From: Aphrocallistes beatrix
Lineage: Eukaryota; Porifera; Hexactinellida; Sceptrulophora; Aphrocallistidae
Assembly (NCBI GenBank): GCA_963281255.1
Contig: OY725488.1
Location: 9,459,524-9,523,523, forward strand
Direction: 5' to 3'
DNA: 64,000 nt
Shown here: positions 29,233-42,594 of the stretch, piece by piece
How positions within the stretch are numbered: the stretch's first letter is position 1
How the letters are laid out: every line of letters starts with the position of its first letter
Made by a program: the position numbers and the translations under genes
The notes under the pieces: model-generated
What the model saw: the letters and a program-made list of their open reading frames with translations, nothing else
Told to the model about the DNA's origin: nothing
The model's database searches: none

Positions 29233-30268
29233 ATGGCAACAGCAGATCCAGGATCTGGTCCTGTTAGTTTATTCTGAGTGCGTAACAAACTCCAGAATAA
29301 ATGAACTCGTTTAGAGAAGTGATTGAAAGGAAGAAGTTAGAAGTAAGAAGAGTTACAGCAAAGAAATGAGAAGTCTTATCGAAAAGAAAGAAGAGATTAT
29401 CAGAGAATTGAATGCTATCTGGGAAGAAGTGAATACTAGAATTGAGAAGAAGAAAATTGAAACTCAGAAAAAACTCGAAAAAATGGAAGAGCACAGGAAA
29501 GGAATGGAAAATATTTTTCGCGAACTAAATCCTACTTCTATCACATTTTCTCAATTTTCTGATACCATTGATTCTGTAAAAAGGGAAATGGATATTGATA
29601 TTCCTAATGTGAAGTTAACGTGGAGAATGGATGAATTGAAAGATTGTATAAATAGAATGTGTCGTTGTGATCAACAGATTCTAGTTTATAGCGAAGATAC
29701 TCGGTATCAACTGAAATGGAGTAATTGCGAGGAAGGAAGTGGAGACAATCAACTCTATAATCCATGTAGTATAGCGACTAATCCTATGAATGAGAATATT
29801 TATGTAACTGACCAATCGAATCACAGAGTTCAGATTTTCTCTAGAGAAGGAGAACGGATCAGATCTGTGAAAAATAGCGAAATTAAATATGCACAAAATA
29901 TTTTATTTCACAACCAATCAATTTACGTACAATGTTATATAAAGATTCTAAAATTGAATCAATTTACTGGGAAGAAAGAAAAGTCTAAATATTGTGATTT
30001 TAGTCTCAGAGGTATCTGTACAGATAATATTCATATTTATGTCGGCCAACTGACTGGAATGAATATAATAGTGTTAACTCTAGATTTGATTGAAAAAAAG
30101 AAAATATCTCTCAAGAGTGAATTCTGTCAACAAGATACTGAAATCAGAGATATATCTCTATCTCAAGGATTGTTTTACATTTTGCTATTCAAAAATGAAT
30201 TTCCAATTCAATCATTTTCTAGGGAAGACATTCTGACAAGATGTGATATTAAGAAAGATACCATTGAC
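29233..30268 (+). pseudogene. coiled-coil/NHL gene copy N1, broken
   Basis: Starts MATADPGSGPVSLF like the other copies, then GGA has become TGA (29275-29277). A 1-bp loss (near 29297) and a 2-bp gain (near 29354) follow, and the frame reopens at 29366. The coiled coil and NHL blades read normally until about 30268, where the copy is cut by a dispersed repeat (TTTTAGTGCAGCTCC) and the C-terminal blades are missing. Blade residues at the variable sites are N/C-S (NQLYNPCS), YIK and LT. Confidence 0.88.
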
Positions 30269-30470
30269 TGTGTTTTTAGTGCAGCTCCTATAGGGAGATG
30301 CCCTTATTGCATGGACGGAGTATCTCGTCCATCCGCAAAGCTCCAATAATTTCTTTCAAATAGCTAAAATTTCACATTTTAAGTCAATGACATTTAATTT
30401 ATACAAATAGAAAATGAATTTGTAGCTGTAACAAATTCATTTTCTACACAATCATTAAACTCACTATATA
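30269..30470. repeat. dispersed repeat end replacing the N1 3' end
   Basis: TTTTAGTGCAGCTCC(TATAGG)GAGATGCC sequence shared with 13895-13930 and 18605-18635, followed by NHL-spacer DNA like 62085-62200. This junction removed the last blades of N1. Confidence 0.6.
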
Positions 30471-31048
30471 CAGGGTGTCTCAAAAGTTCTGCAACGAATT
30501 TTGCTAATGTATTATACATAGTAGATAAATATCGAACATCCAATGCCTCATTTTAATCAAAAATAGAGAGGATTATCTTAATTATTTTCCATCCCAATGG
30601 CCTGTATTTCTCAATTTATTTGCAATGATGGATCATATATTTCATTGTCTCGTAAAGAATATTAAAAAATCTCACATCCCAGGTACATTTTATGGTTATA
30701 CTTTAAAAATACTCGTTCTTATCGAAGATTACTGCTACATAAATCAAAAGTAATAATATTATTTTAGTATTATGAATCATTTACAGATATGGAAGTGATT
30801 GATGTAATATTTCACTAGAAAAATAGTGATCTTCAAAATTAGCACTTTTGAGCTCGAAATTTTGGAGTAATTAGTCTGTAATTATTTAAAATTTTATAAG
30901 AATTGTTTTTTGAGTAATGGGTTGAGCTCATTTCTATGCTAGAAGGATACTAGATTTCATTTACGGAGGCTAATTTGGAATACAATCAAGTGATCTTAGT
31001 CAAATTAACGAAGTAAAATTGGTTGTTGCAGAATTTTGAGACACCCTG
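30471..31048. mobile_element. 578-bp Tc1/mariner-type MITE
   Basis: Ends CAGGGTGTCTCAAAAGTTCT and the complement of CAGGGTGTCTCAAAATTCTG; TATA at both flanks. The paralogous spacer at 62195 lacks it (empty site). No transposase. Confidence 0.85.
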
Positions 31049-31269
31049 TATATGTAGGTTTTTAACTGAATAATTCTTCATCAAGGTTACATATTCCAAT
31101 ATTCAATACCGTATGCCACTAGTCACACGTCATCACACACAATATAAGATGGCATTAGTGGTGCAATGTAGAACAATTAAACGTATTTAAGCTTGGGAGC
31201 AATTCGATTGAAAGACCATATGTAAAGGTCAATAGAGAATACGAATTTGAAGCTAAATTAAGTATATTA

Positions 31270-31755
31270 TCCTTACTATTAAAACTCGATTAATCTGTGT
31301 GTATGTGTGTATATATATATATATCTCTGTAACGAAATGATTGAAGAAACTGCCCGGCACAGAAAGCTGATTTTTGGCATGTAGGAGTCTTTTGGCTATG
31401 GCTCCAGTAAGTTCTGAGCTCAGACGAAAATGTCGACTCATCATGGAATTATGACGTCATTGTCACATTTTTAAAAGTTAAGCAACTAACACGTCTCACA
31501 TATGATGCAACTATCATCAAAAAATGAAGACTCATCACTCTGCTATGACGTCATCATTACTCATCAAATTTTTAAAAATTGACAAATTTGGTGTTTTTTC
31601 GAGTGATATCGATTTTAAAACTAAGATGGACATATTTAGAGATGATATATATCCCGTTTAATTAATCAATGTCACCTCCAGGCGACCGAAGGGAGCCTCC
31701 GGCGGACACAAAGTGTCCGCCAGCTGCGCAGCGCAAGCAAGCGAAGCGCGCTTGT
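31270..31755 (+). mobile_element. Helentron-like element H2, empty site known
   Basis: From TCCTTACTATTAAAACTCG to the GC-rich GCAAGCAAGCGAAGCGCGCT end. The paralogous spacer near 62412 (TATATTGTACCAATG) is uninterrupted, placing the insertion between two T residues as Helentrons do. The body matches H1 (11610-12674). Confidence 0.7.
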
Positions 31756-31889
31756 ACCAATGAAGCTATAAAAGATTTGTATTGAAAATATTTGTGTTAC
31801 GAATAATTTTGGTTGGACCTTGTATGTAGTGTACACTGGACTTATCTGTACTGATCTAATGTCTAAAAATAGAATCATATTTACAGTGT

Positions 31890-32057
31890 GGAGTGTAATG
31901 TAAGAAATATCTCAGAAACTATAGTCCTATGTAATAGTATAGTATTTCACAGAGATTTTATTATTAATACACTGAATAGAATTAAACTGCTTAATTCTCT
32001 GTAGAGCAAACTTAATCTATTTGATCTGTTCATAATTGAAATAAGAGCGAACAAATA
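31890..32057 (+). promoter_or_regulatory. conserved NHL-gene upstream region
   Basis: About 165 bp directly upstream of the ATG are conserved before N2, N3, N4, N6, N7, N8 and partly N1 and N9. Shared words are GTAAGAAATATCTCAG, AGTATAGTATTTCACTG, TGCTTAATTCTCTGTAGAGC and TGTTCATAATTG, then the leader GAACAAATAATGG. Probably promoter and 5' UTR. No canonical TATA box at a fixed distance. Confidence 0.5.
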
Positions 32058-33323
32058 ATGGCAACAGCACATCCAGGATCTGGTCCTGTTAGTTTATTCG
32101 GAGAGAGCAGCAACAAACTCCAGAATAAAGTGAACTCGTTTAGAGAAGTGATTGAAAGGAAGAAGTTGGAAGTAAGAAGAGTCAGCAAAGAAATGAGAAG
32201 TCTTATCGAAAAGAAGGAAGAAGAAATAATCCGAGAATTGGACACTATCTAGCAAGAATTGAATACTAGAATGGAGAAGAAAAAAATGGAAACTCATAAA
32301 AAACTTGAAACGATTGAGGAGTACAGGAAAGGAATGGAAAATATTTTCCGCGAATTAAATCCCACTTCGAGTCCATTTTCTCAAATTTCTGATGCCATTG
32401 ATTCAGTGAAAAGAGAAATGGATATTGATATTCCTAATGTGAAGTTAACGTGGAGAGTGGATGAATTGAAAGATTGTATAAATAGAATGTGTCAATGTGA
32501 TCAACAGATTCTAGTTTATAATGAAGATACTCGGTATCAACTGAAATGGAGTAAGTGCGACAGAGGAAGTGGAGACAATCAACTCTATTATCCATGGGGT
32601 ATAGCGACTAATCCTATGAATGAGAATATTTGTGTAGCTGACCAATGGAATCACAGAGTTCAGATTTTCTCTAGAGAAGGAGAATGGATCAGATCTGTGA
32701 AAGATGAAATGGAATATCCACGAAATATTCTATTTCACAACCAATCAATTTACGTGCAATGTAGCAAAGCAATTCTGAAATTGAATGAATCTACTGAGAA
32801 GAAAGAAAAGTCTAAATCTTATGATTTTAGTCTCAGAGGTATCTGTACAGATAATATTCATATTTATGTCGGCCAATGGTTGGGAATGAATCTAATAGTG
32901 TTAACTCTAGATTTGATTGAAGAAAACAGAATATCTCTCAATACTGAATTCTGTAAACAAGATACTCTAATCAGAGATATATCTCTATTTCAAGAATTGT
33001 TTTATATTTTGTTATTCAATACAGAATTTCCAATTCAAGCATTTTCTAGAGAAGGCATTCTGACAAGATGTGTTGTTGAGAAAGATAGCATTAACAGTGC
33101 TTATTGTTTCTGTCTAGATCAGCAACACAACATCTTAGTAGCAGACTGTGGAGACTCTAAAGTGAAGATATTTTCCAATGGAGGGAAGCTACTCACTCAG
33201 TTCGGTGAGAAAGGACAGTTCTCTAGTCTTACTGGTATTTCTCTTTTTCAACATGATTGTATCATTACAACAGATTGCGTAAGGCGCCGAGACAAACTTC
33301 AACTTTTCTATCCTATTTATTGA
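32058..33323 (+). pseudogene. coiled-coil/NHL gene copy N2, one nonsense codon
   Basis: 421 codons in one frame from MATAHPGSGPVSLFGESSNKL to the common end LQLFYPIY, broken only by TAG at codon 65 (32250-32252) where others have Trp (DTIWEE). Everything else, including the coiled coil (15-110) and NHL blades, is intact. Variable residues: YY-P, SK, WL, C, CVRR. It could be an allele-level null or sequencing error. Downstream of the stop a frame without the N-terminal half of the coil remains. Confidence 0.85.
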
Positions 33324-36300
33324 ACAATGGTGTTTTCTTATTTTCAAACTTCTTGTTTATTATTTTAGTTCTTATAGTATATTTTCTCTGTTACTAGTAT
33401 AATCTCTCTTTTTCTTATTTAAATCCAATTTAGTACTAATTTCTCTATCGACGCCATTGCTAACTTCTCTCCATTGAAACATGAAATTATTCGTCTAAAA
33501 ATATTCTGTAGTCATTTAATTGAGAGTATAATCACGTTCACAGGTTTTCTATCTATTATCATGTACTTGGATACTCATCGCCAGGTCCTACCGAATTTTG
33601 CGAAATCTATGGGCAATTTTGAGTTCTAGGGGGATCAGCCTTAAAGTTGTAATATTCATGGGCCATCTGCTAATCCAGGGTTGGCGCAATCCCACCCAGT
33701 CCCAGGGTTCGGCGCCCATCGTCATAAAAGAGGCGTTGCTAAGGTGTCTTCATACGGCCAAGGCCTCAACTCAATAATTCGTGCGGGCCCTAAAATTCAA
33801 TTGACTATGTCTCTGCTCATTTCATTGGTATATAACTGTGGAATGTTATCTGAAAGTTCTCCTGTCATCCCACAGACCATAGCTTCCCCAGAGTTGTGTT
33901 GTAAGTATCCCGCATAATTCCAGAACATTTCAAGCAGATTATCGGTGCCTCTTCCAATAGATGCGATTTTAGCGTGAAGTTATTTTTGACAATATTTGGA
34001 ATTCTGTATTGTTCGTGTTCATATTAGTGAGATTCTACTAGAAATTGTTACTTTAGTACCGTGTGCCTACTTTGGACCTATTTCGGAATTCAAGATGCTA
34101 TTTTTATATCAAAGTTAATCGAAAATTGTGTTAGTATAGACTGCCAGGTGGAAATCTGTTCTTAATCATAGGAATAGATAAAAATAGAATGTTGTTCTTC
34201 GCTTATTTATTAGACATTCAAGATAGACAGCGCGCCTATACGTAAATAGTAAAATACTGAGACCAGGCACGACACATCTACAGCGGGATTATTATTCGAG
34301 TTTGATATATCTACACTGCACCAGGTATTCAAATGTACAACTGCATACACACCGTATCAATGCACTTCTCACTGACTATTGCCTTAGATAATTATCAGGT
34401 TTTATAATGGCATAATGGGTTCACTAGATAATTCAGAACGAGAGAGTTACTGTCCATACATCTACATATAACTGGCACGAAAAAAATTGTACAGTGCTCG
34501 CCGTACCAGCCGTACCGCTGTGTCATCCGTGTGGGACTGGACTTGGCACAACACCTCTACTTCACTAAGCAATCATCCAGATACATACTAGTACATCTCT
34601 GTAGCGTTTTCAAATTCTCTTCACCGTAATTTGCCTCAATTAAATTCAATTGAGTCTGATCCCATACTTAAGATTTGCTTTAAAGACACAGCTCCCTTCT
34701 GTGCAACTCACGAGACAGAAGTAGAGAGTCCGTTTGTTTCCCTGGAGAGCTCCTCTCCTGCTGACCTCACGTCCCTACCGCCGTGGTTCTAGACCGCAGG
34801 TATTTCTCTTTTCAGCTTGTTTGCATCATCACAACAGATTATGTGAAGAGCAGAAAGGGGACCTGGACAAGAGATGTGACTGATTTCGATTTCTTCTTTT
34901 GACTTCGGCCTCCAGGTGAAACGGTAGGTCCCACTAGAAAAACGCGTGAGCTCGGCTCTCTGGGTCAAGAGGTTCTTCAGGACGATAAAACTGGCCTCGC
35001 AATCAATCGACTACTCCCACGGAATCAATTCCGAGTCAGTCTGTGTAAAGGATCCGCTAGGTCAGCAACCATGGCACATATTCCCGGTACAGTTTATTAG
35101 CCATAAACTGTCTGATATCTCTTTTGTTAGAGGGAATCGGAAATTGTTCGATACGCAACAGAGTTGAAGGCTATGGGTGGCGCCAATCCGCAGAAATCAA
35201 ATGACCCAGGAAGGAAGGGCACTTCCTCATATGCGAATTTGAACTTTTCCGCTCAATTCCTGTCGCTTCAATACAGCCAAGTCTTTGATCCAGGTGAAGG
35301 ACCTGTGATTTAACATATTTTCGCCTATAAGTGAATAATGAGAATACTAGGACCAGGCACGACACATCTCGAAAAGCAGTACAGCGGGATTATAATTCGA
35401 ATTTGATATATCTATGCTGCACCAGGTATTCAAATGTCCAACTGTATACACTCCGTATCAATGTACTTCTTGCTGACTACTGCCTTAGATAATTATCAAG
35501 TGGCATAATCAGGGGTTTATCTAGGTGCTTAGCCGGCACTTATAGGTGCCAGCCTGGTATCGTCCGAGTTGCCTAGGTGCTTGCAGTGTGATTCGATTTT
35601 GGTATTGAGTTACTACCACCCATGGAATTACAAGATAAACCACTGTTTGGGTGCCATATAACTTTTATCACCTCAAAAAAAAGTGCCGACCTGGGAAATC
35701 CTAAATAAACCCATAGCCATAATGGCACAATGTTACTGTCCATACATCTACATGTGAGCTACACCAAAAAAGTTGTACAGTACTCGCCCTACCATGCGTA
35801 GCGCTGTGTCACCCCTGTGGGACTATACTTATGACAACACCTCTACTTCACTAAGCAATCATCCAGATACATACTAGTACATCTCTGTAGCGTTTATCAT
35901 TAGTTAAGCCTAAAATATTGTTTATTTGATTTGTTTTAGTTAAACTTGACACAGTCTTGAACTTTATTTTGCCAATTGTTAACAGCTGAGAATTCCTTAT
36001 AGTAGATCTAATATTGTGAATTGAGTCTAAACCAGTTGGTCTTAATTTCCAATTTATTCTTAAACATTCAAGATTGGTTCTTCGTTTACAACTAAAGTGA
36101 TATCTCGACTATTAACATGAAGTATTCCACTCATTCAATTCCAGATTTAATACAGTTAATCTATGTTACAAATTCGTTTCTACACAATCAATTTAATCAA
36201 TTTACTCAACATAAAGGTTTTCAACTGAATTTTTTTCAAGGTTAAATATTTCAGTATTTAATACCGTGTGCCACTAATCACATATCACCACACTATACAA

Positions 36301-36687
36301 GGTGGCATTAGTGGTATAAGATGATACAGTTTGAAATTAGAATAGAAAATAAGAACTTGGAGCTAAATAAAGTTTATTTTTCTAAAGAAGCTTGAAAGAT
36401 TGGTTGCAAAAATTTAGTTTGTTTTGAATACATTTGGTGAGGCCGTATAACTATGACTACTTGGCTATATGAAATTAATGATAAAAATAGAAATATATAT
36501 ATATATATATATAGATATAGTGTAGAGTGTAATGTAAGAAATATCCCATAATTATAGTCCTATGCAAGAGTATAGTATTTCACTGCGATTTTCTTATTAA
36601 TACATATTGATTCAATTGAATTGCTAAATTCTCTGTTAGAGCAAATCTATTTATTCTATTCATAATTGAAATAATAACGAACAAATA
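33324..36687. other. NHL-array spacer 1
   Basis: No gene. It contains modules that recur in other spacers: GGCGTTGCTAAGGTGTC (33730), AAGCAATCATCCAGATACAT (34567, 35852), and an internal duplication (34250-34600 resembles 35330-35900). A partial GC-rich cassette lies at 34655-34876. An AT microsatellite is at 36492-36513, and the conserved NHL upstream region starts near 36520. Confidence 0.6.
34655..34876 (+). repeat. GC-rich gene-remnant cassette, copy 1 (partial)
   Basis: Shares GTCTGATCCCATACTTAAG, then CTCCTCTCCTGCTGACCTC, then a decayed NHL 3' tail (GGTATTTCTCTTTTCAGCTT and ACAACAGATTATGTGAAGAG) with the cassettes at 39170, 42595 and 47650. It ends after GGGGACCTGGACAAGAG. Confidence 0.6.
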
Positions 36688-37964
36688 ATGGCAACAGAAG
36701 ATCCAGGATCTGGTCCTGTTAGTTTATTCGGAGTGAGTAACAAACTCCAGAGTAAAGTGAACTCGTTTAGAGAAGTGATTGAAAGGAGAAGTTGGGAGTA
36801 AGAAGAGTCAGCAAAGAAATGAGAAGTCTAATCGAAAAGAAAGAAGAAGCAATAATCCAAGAATTAGACACTATCTGGGAAGAAGTGAATGCTAGAATGG
36901 AGGGAAAGAAAACTGAAACTCAGAAAGAAATTGAAGATATTGAGGCCTGCAAGTTAGAAATGGAGAAAAAGTTCAAAAAATTAAATCCAACATCAAAACC
37001 TAAAATCGATATTTCGGATTCAATCGATTCTGTGAAAAGAGAAATGGATATTGATATTCCTAATGTGAAGTTAACGTGGAGAATGGATGAATTGAAAGAT
37101 TGTATAAATAGAATGTGTCGTTGTGATCAACAGATTCTAGTTTATAATGAAGATACTCGGTATCAACTGAAATGGAGTAAATGCGAGGAAGGAAGAGGAT
37201 ACAATCAACTCTATCTTCCATGGGGTATAGCGGCTAATCCTATGAATGAGAATATTTATGTAGCTGACCAATGGAATCACAGAGTTCAGATTTTCTCTAG
37301 AGAAGGAGAATGGATCAGATCTGTGAAAAATGACGAAATGAAAAATCCACAAAATATTCTATTTTACAACCAATCAATTTACGTACAATGTCATGCAGCA
37401 ATTCTGAAATTGAATGAATCCACTGAGAAGAAAGAAAAGTCTAAATCTTATGATTTTAGTCTCAGAGGTATCTGTACAGATAATATTCATATTTATGTCG
37501 GCCAATGGTTGGGAATGAATCTAATAGTGTTAACTCTAGATTTGATTGAAGAAAACAGAATATCTCTCAAGACTGAATTTTGTCAACAAGACACTCAAAT
37601 CAGAGATATATCTCTATCTCAAGAATTGTTCTACATTTTGCTAATCAATACAGACTTTCCAATTCAAGCATTTTCTAGAGAAGGCATTCTGACAAGATGT
37701 GTTGTTAAGAAAGATAGCATTAACTGTGCTTATTGTTTCTGTCTAGATCAGCAACACAACATCTTAGTAGCAGACTTTGGAGATTCTAAAGTGAAGATAT
37801 TTTCCAATGAAGGGAAGCTACTCACTCAGTTCGGTGAGAAAGGATCTGAGAAGGGACAGTTCTCTAGTCTTACTGGTATTTCTCTTTTTCAACATGATTG
37901 TATCATTACAACAGATCTTGTAAAGAAGCGAGCCAAACTTCAACTTTTCTATCCTATTTATTGA
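36688..37964 (+). pseudogene. coiled-coil/NHL gene copy N3, one frameshift
   Basis: The ATG at 36688 opens MATEDPGSGPVSLFGVSNKL. A single A is missing near 36786 (GAAAGGAGAAG for GAAAGGAAGAAG), and the frame is then open from 36792 to the normal stop. The coil segment after residue 75 (EIEDIEACKLEMEKKFKKL) differs from most copies, suggesting exchange of a coil cassette. Variable residues: YL-P, HA, WL, F, LVKK. Confidence 0.85.
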
Positions 37965-40840
37965 ACAATGAGTTTTTCTTTATATCAAACTTCCCTTTGT
38001 TATTTTCTATTTCTTATAGTATATTTTCTCTGTTTATTCTCTCTTTTTCTTATATCCATTTGATAATACGAATTTCTCTATCGATGCCATTACAAACTTC
38101 TGTCCATTTGAAATTACTCGTCTGAATATAGTCTGCAGTTTGATTTAATTGAGTGAATATAATTATGTGTTCAGTTTATTAAATATTTTCGATTCTGATC
38201 AGTTCTCTAAATATCCTCCTCACTTGCATCTGAGAAGTTATTTACTTTATTAAAATTTACTTGAGTGATTTTGTCAACACACCCATAGTCACTCCCATGC
38301 TGCTTGACATCAAATATTTATTAAAATATGTCAGTGAAGCCAATTCGTTCAGTTATTTGAAAGTCTAGCATCAAATTCTAAATCTACACACTGAGTTATT
38401 CAGTCACAAGTTTTCTGTCTATTAATTATTCTGAACTGAAATACTCATTCCAGAGGCGTTGCTAAGGTGTCTTTCATACGGCCAAGGCCTCAACTCAATA
38501 ATTCGTGCGGCACACTAAAATTCAATTGGCTACGTCTCTGCTCATAACATTAGTGTATAACTGTGGAATATTATCTTAAAGTTCTCCTGTCATCTCACAG
38601 ACCATTGCTTCTCCAGTGTTAGTATTACAAGTATCCCGTATAATTCCAGCACATTATAAGCACATTTCACTGTCTCTTCCAAAATATATGATTTTTGCGT
38701 CAAGTTATTTTTGTACAATATTTAGAGTTCTGTATTATCCGTATTCGTATTTGTGAGGTTCTGCAAGAAATTGTGACTTTAGCAGATAAAATTGTGCTTG
38801 TATTAGCAGCCAGATGGAAATAAATTCTTAACCACAGGGTTAGATAAATATAGAATGTTGTTTTACGCTTATTTGTTAGACATTCAAGATAAACAGCGTC
38901 TATACGTAAATAATGAGAATACTGATACCAGACTATAGCACAATTATTAGTTCACTAGATATTTCAGAACGGGGAAGAGTTACAGTCCATACATCTACAT
39001 ATAACCTGCACGATAAAGTAGCTGGCCGTGACAGCCGTACCGCTGTGTCATCCGTGTGTGACTGGACTTAGGACAACACCTCTACTTCACTAAGCAATCA
39101 TCCAGATACATACTAGTACATCTCTGTAGCGTTTTCAAATTCTCTTCACCATAATTTACCTCAATTAAATTCAATTGAGCCTGATCCCATACTTAAGATT
39201 TGCTTTAAGACTCAGCTCCCTTCTGTGCAACTCACGAGACAGAAGTAGAGAGTCCGTTTGTTCCCTGGAGAGCTCCTCTCCTGCTGACCTCACGTCCCTA
39301 CCGCCGTGGTTCTAGACCGCAGGTATTTCTCATTTCAGCTTGATTGCATCATCACAACAGATTATGTGAAGAGCAGAAAGGGGACCTGGACAAGAGGGTG
39401 TGACTGAGCTCCCCTGTATCCTCTCTCGACCGACAGACCCCTTCTCTCCCACTCGCTAGCGGACACAAAGTCCTCTCTCCCATTCACTTCCAACTACCAG
39501 ACGTTCTCCTGGTTCTGATGGACGCCGCTCTCAGAGATAACCGCACTCAGGGACAGCCCCTCCTGAAGCTGAGAGAGTCCTGTCCAACTCCACACAGAGG
39601 ACAGCTGGGAGGTCCCCGCGCATCCTTACATGAGCCTGAGTCTCACTACCCCGCCTACTCAGCTGATGCCAGCCAATCAACGGCCTTCACACCTTCACTG
39701 GTGATGACGTCACATTCCCTCAAAATTACTTTCAATTAATCTCCTTCAAGCATAAATATTTGAACTTTTACTTCACTGTGCCACATTCCGTAAATTAATG
39801 CCACTATATATGATGGCGTAGTGGCACTAGGTGTCACGGGTTAAAAATATTTAACTTTTAAATAGAGTAATTGAGTTGAAAGACTTGAAAATGAGTAAAT
39901 CGAGCGTGTAGAATATGAATTTTAAGGAAAGTTAGTCAAACTGTCACTGGTTTATTACTATTGTCTCCAAAATAGATACGATTTATTTTGTATGGGAATT
40001 ATTGAGGTGTACGAATAATTTTGGAGGGCAGTGTATAATGTCTGCAATTATCTGTGTTCTATCAATTCAAAATGAAACTCGTCAGTTATAATGGGTTTTT
40101 TTATTGTACCGTGAAATACCCTGACAGATCCTACCAACTCTAATGTATTGCTATGATACTTTAGTGTGGAAACTACTGATGGTGATCATCCTCCATATAG
40201 TTATGATATTTTATTGGAGATTATTCGGATTATAGGCATTACCCTTTCTGGGAACTTTGTCTCTGGACCCCACTGGTGGATTTACTGCGCACCTAGTTCC
40301 CAGCTGGTTATTATGTCATTACAATTATTCCTAGCTACCCCCGCGAGATATGTATTGATTGTGCACTCCCAACAAAAGTATTGCATGAAGTATACATCAC
40401 ATTTTAATGTACTAATATAAAAATTCCACAATTCACACGTTGTTACCACACTATAAGGTGGCATTAATGGTATAAGATTGTACAGTTTGAAAAGATTGAA
40501 GTAGTATGAAGACAGTATCCGAATACGGAATGTGAATTTGAAACTAAATTAAGTTTAAGAATATATGATATTAAAAATTTAAGCGACTAATCTTTTGGTG
40601 AGGCTGTGTATGTCGTAACACTGAACTTATCTGTAATGAACTAATGTCTAAAAATAGAATTATATATAATGTATAGCGTAATGTAAGAAATATCTCAGAA
40701 ACTATAGTCCCATGTAAGAGTATAGTATTTCACTGATATTTTATTATTAATGCATTGAATAGAATTGAACTGCTTAATTCTCTGTAGAGCAAACTTAATC
40801 TATTTGATCTGTTCATAATTGAAATAATAACGAACAAATA
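37965..40840. other. NHL-array spacer 2
   Basis: No gene supported. Holds the GGCGTTGCTAAGGTGTC module (38455), AAGCAATCATCCAGATACAT (39093), a full GC-rich cassette (39170-39730), and the region 40100-40480 that is paralogous to 48640-49690. The conserved upstream region of N4 begins near 40665. Confidence 0.6.
39170..39730 (+). repeat. GC-rich gene-remnant cassette, copy 2
   Basis: About 560 bp, much richer in GC than its surroundings. Short coding-looking pieces in different frames (THETEVESPFVSLESSS; PLSTDRPLLSHSLADTKSS; LLKLRESCPTPHRGQLGG) are separated by stops. It also contains a decayed NHL 3' tail (39323-39385). It reads as a decayed gene carried along in the array. Copies at 42595 and 47650 are nearly identical. 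Confidence 0.6.
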
Positions 40841-42108
40841 ATGGCAACAGCAGATCCAGGATCTGGTCCTGCTAGTTTATTCGGAGTGAGTAACAAACTC
40901 CAGAATAAAGTGAACTCGTTTAGAGAAGTGATTGAAAGGAAGAAGTTGGAAGTAAGAAGAGTCAGCAAAGAAATGAGAAGTCTAATCGAAAAGAAAGAAG
41001 AAGCAATAATCCGAGAATTGGACACTATCTGGGAAGAAGTGAATGCTAGAATAGATAAAAAGAAAACTGAAACTCAGAAAAAACTCGAAACAATTGGAGA
41101 GTACAGGAAAGGAATGGAAAATATTTTTCGCGAATTGAATCCCACTTCTATTCCATTTTCTCAAATTTCTGATTCCATTGATTCAGTAAAAAGAGAAATG
41201 GACATTGATATTCCTAATGTGAAGTTAACGTGGAGAGTGGATGAATTGAAAGATTGTATAAATAGAATGTGTCGTTGTGATCAACAGATTCTAGTTTATA
41301 ATAAAGATACTCGGTATCAACTGAAATGGAGTAAATGCGAGGAAGGAAGAGGAGACAATCAACTCAATGATCCATGGAGTATAGCGACTAATCCTATGAA
41401 TGAGACTATTTATGTAGCTGACCAATGGAATCACAGAGTTCAGATTTTCTCTAGAGGAGGAGAATGGATCAGATCTGTGAAAGATGACGAAATGGAATCT
41501 CCAGTAAATATTGTATTTCACAACCAATCAATCCACGTACAATGTTGTAACGCAATTCTGAAATCCACTGAGAAAAATGAAAAGTCTAAATCTTATGATT
41601 TTATCTCAGAGGTATCTGTACAGATAATATTCTTATTTATGTCGGCCAATGGGAGGGAATGAATCTAATAGTGTTAACTCTAGATTTGATTGAAGAAAAC
41701 AGAATATCTCTCAAGACTGAATTCTGTGAACAAGATACTCAAATCAGAGATATATCTCTACCTCAAGAATTGTTTTATATTTTGCTTTTCAATACAGACT
41801 TTCCAATTCAAGCATTTTCTAGAGAAGGCATTCTGACAAGATGTGTTGTTAAGAAAGATAGCATTAACTTTGCTTTTTGTTTCTGTTTAGATCAGCAACA
41901 CAACATCTTAGTAGCAGACGATGGAGACTCTAAGGTGAAGATATTTTCCAATGAAGGGAAGCTACTCACTCAGTTCGGTGAGGAAGGATCTGAGAATGGA
42001 CAATTCTCTAGTCTTACTGGTATTTCTCTTTTTCAGCATGATTGTATCATTACAACAGATTTTGTAAAAACCAAATTCAAACTTCAACTTTTCTATCCTA
42101 TTTATTGA
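40841..42108 (+). pseudogene. coiled-coil/NHL gene copy N4, one frameshift
   Basis: Frame open from the ATG to about codon 255. A 9-bp in-frame loss (near 41560) and a 1-bp loss (TTTTATCTC for TTTTAGTCTC, near 41604) shift it, and the rest continues in another frame to LQLFYPIY. Coiled coil intact. Variable residues: ND-P with WS, CN, WE, D, FVKT. One base would separate it from an intact gene, so a sequencing error should be excluded first. Confidence 0.85.
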
Positions 42109-42594
42109 ACAGTGAGTTTTTCTTTTTATCAAACTTCCCTTTGTTATCTTCTTTTTCTTATAGTATATTTTCTCTGTTATAATCTCTCTTTTTCTTATTT
42201 AAATCGATTTTTTAGTACTAATTTATCTTTCGACGCCATTGCTAGCTTCTCTCCATTAAAACTTGAAATTATTCGTCTAATTTGAATTTCTAACTTCAGA
42301 TTCTAAATCTACTGTACACGCTGAGTTATTCAGTTACAAGTTTTCTATCTATCAATTATTCTGAACTGAGACACTCATTCCAGCGGCGTAGCTAAGGTGT
42401 TAAGGTGGCCAAGGCCTCAACTCGATAATTCGTGCAGCACACTAAAATTCCATTGGCTATGTCCCTGCTCATAACATTAGTATATATCTGTGGAATGTCA
42501 TCTTAAAGTTCTCCTGACATCCCACAGACCATAGCTTCCCCTGATTTAGTGTTGCAAGTATCCTGCAGAATTCAAGCACATTTCAAGCTTATAA

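Noticed and set aside
39518-39739. 73-codon frame MDAALRDNRTQGQ in the GC-rich cassette
   Set aside because: Part of a repeated remnant with stops in all frames nearby; conserved only as repeat DNA.
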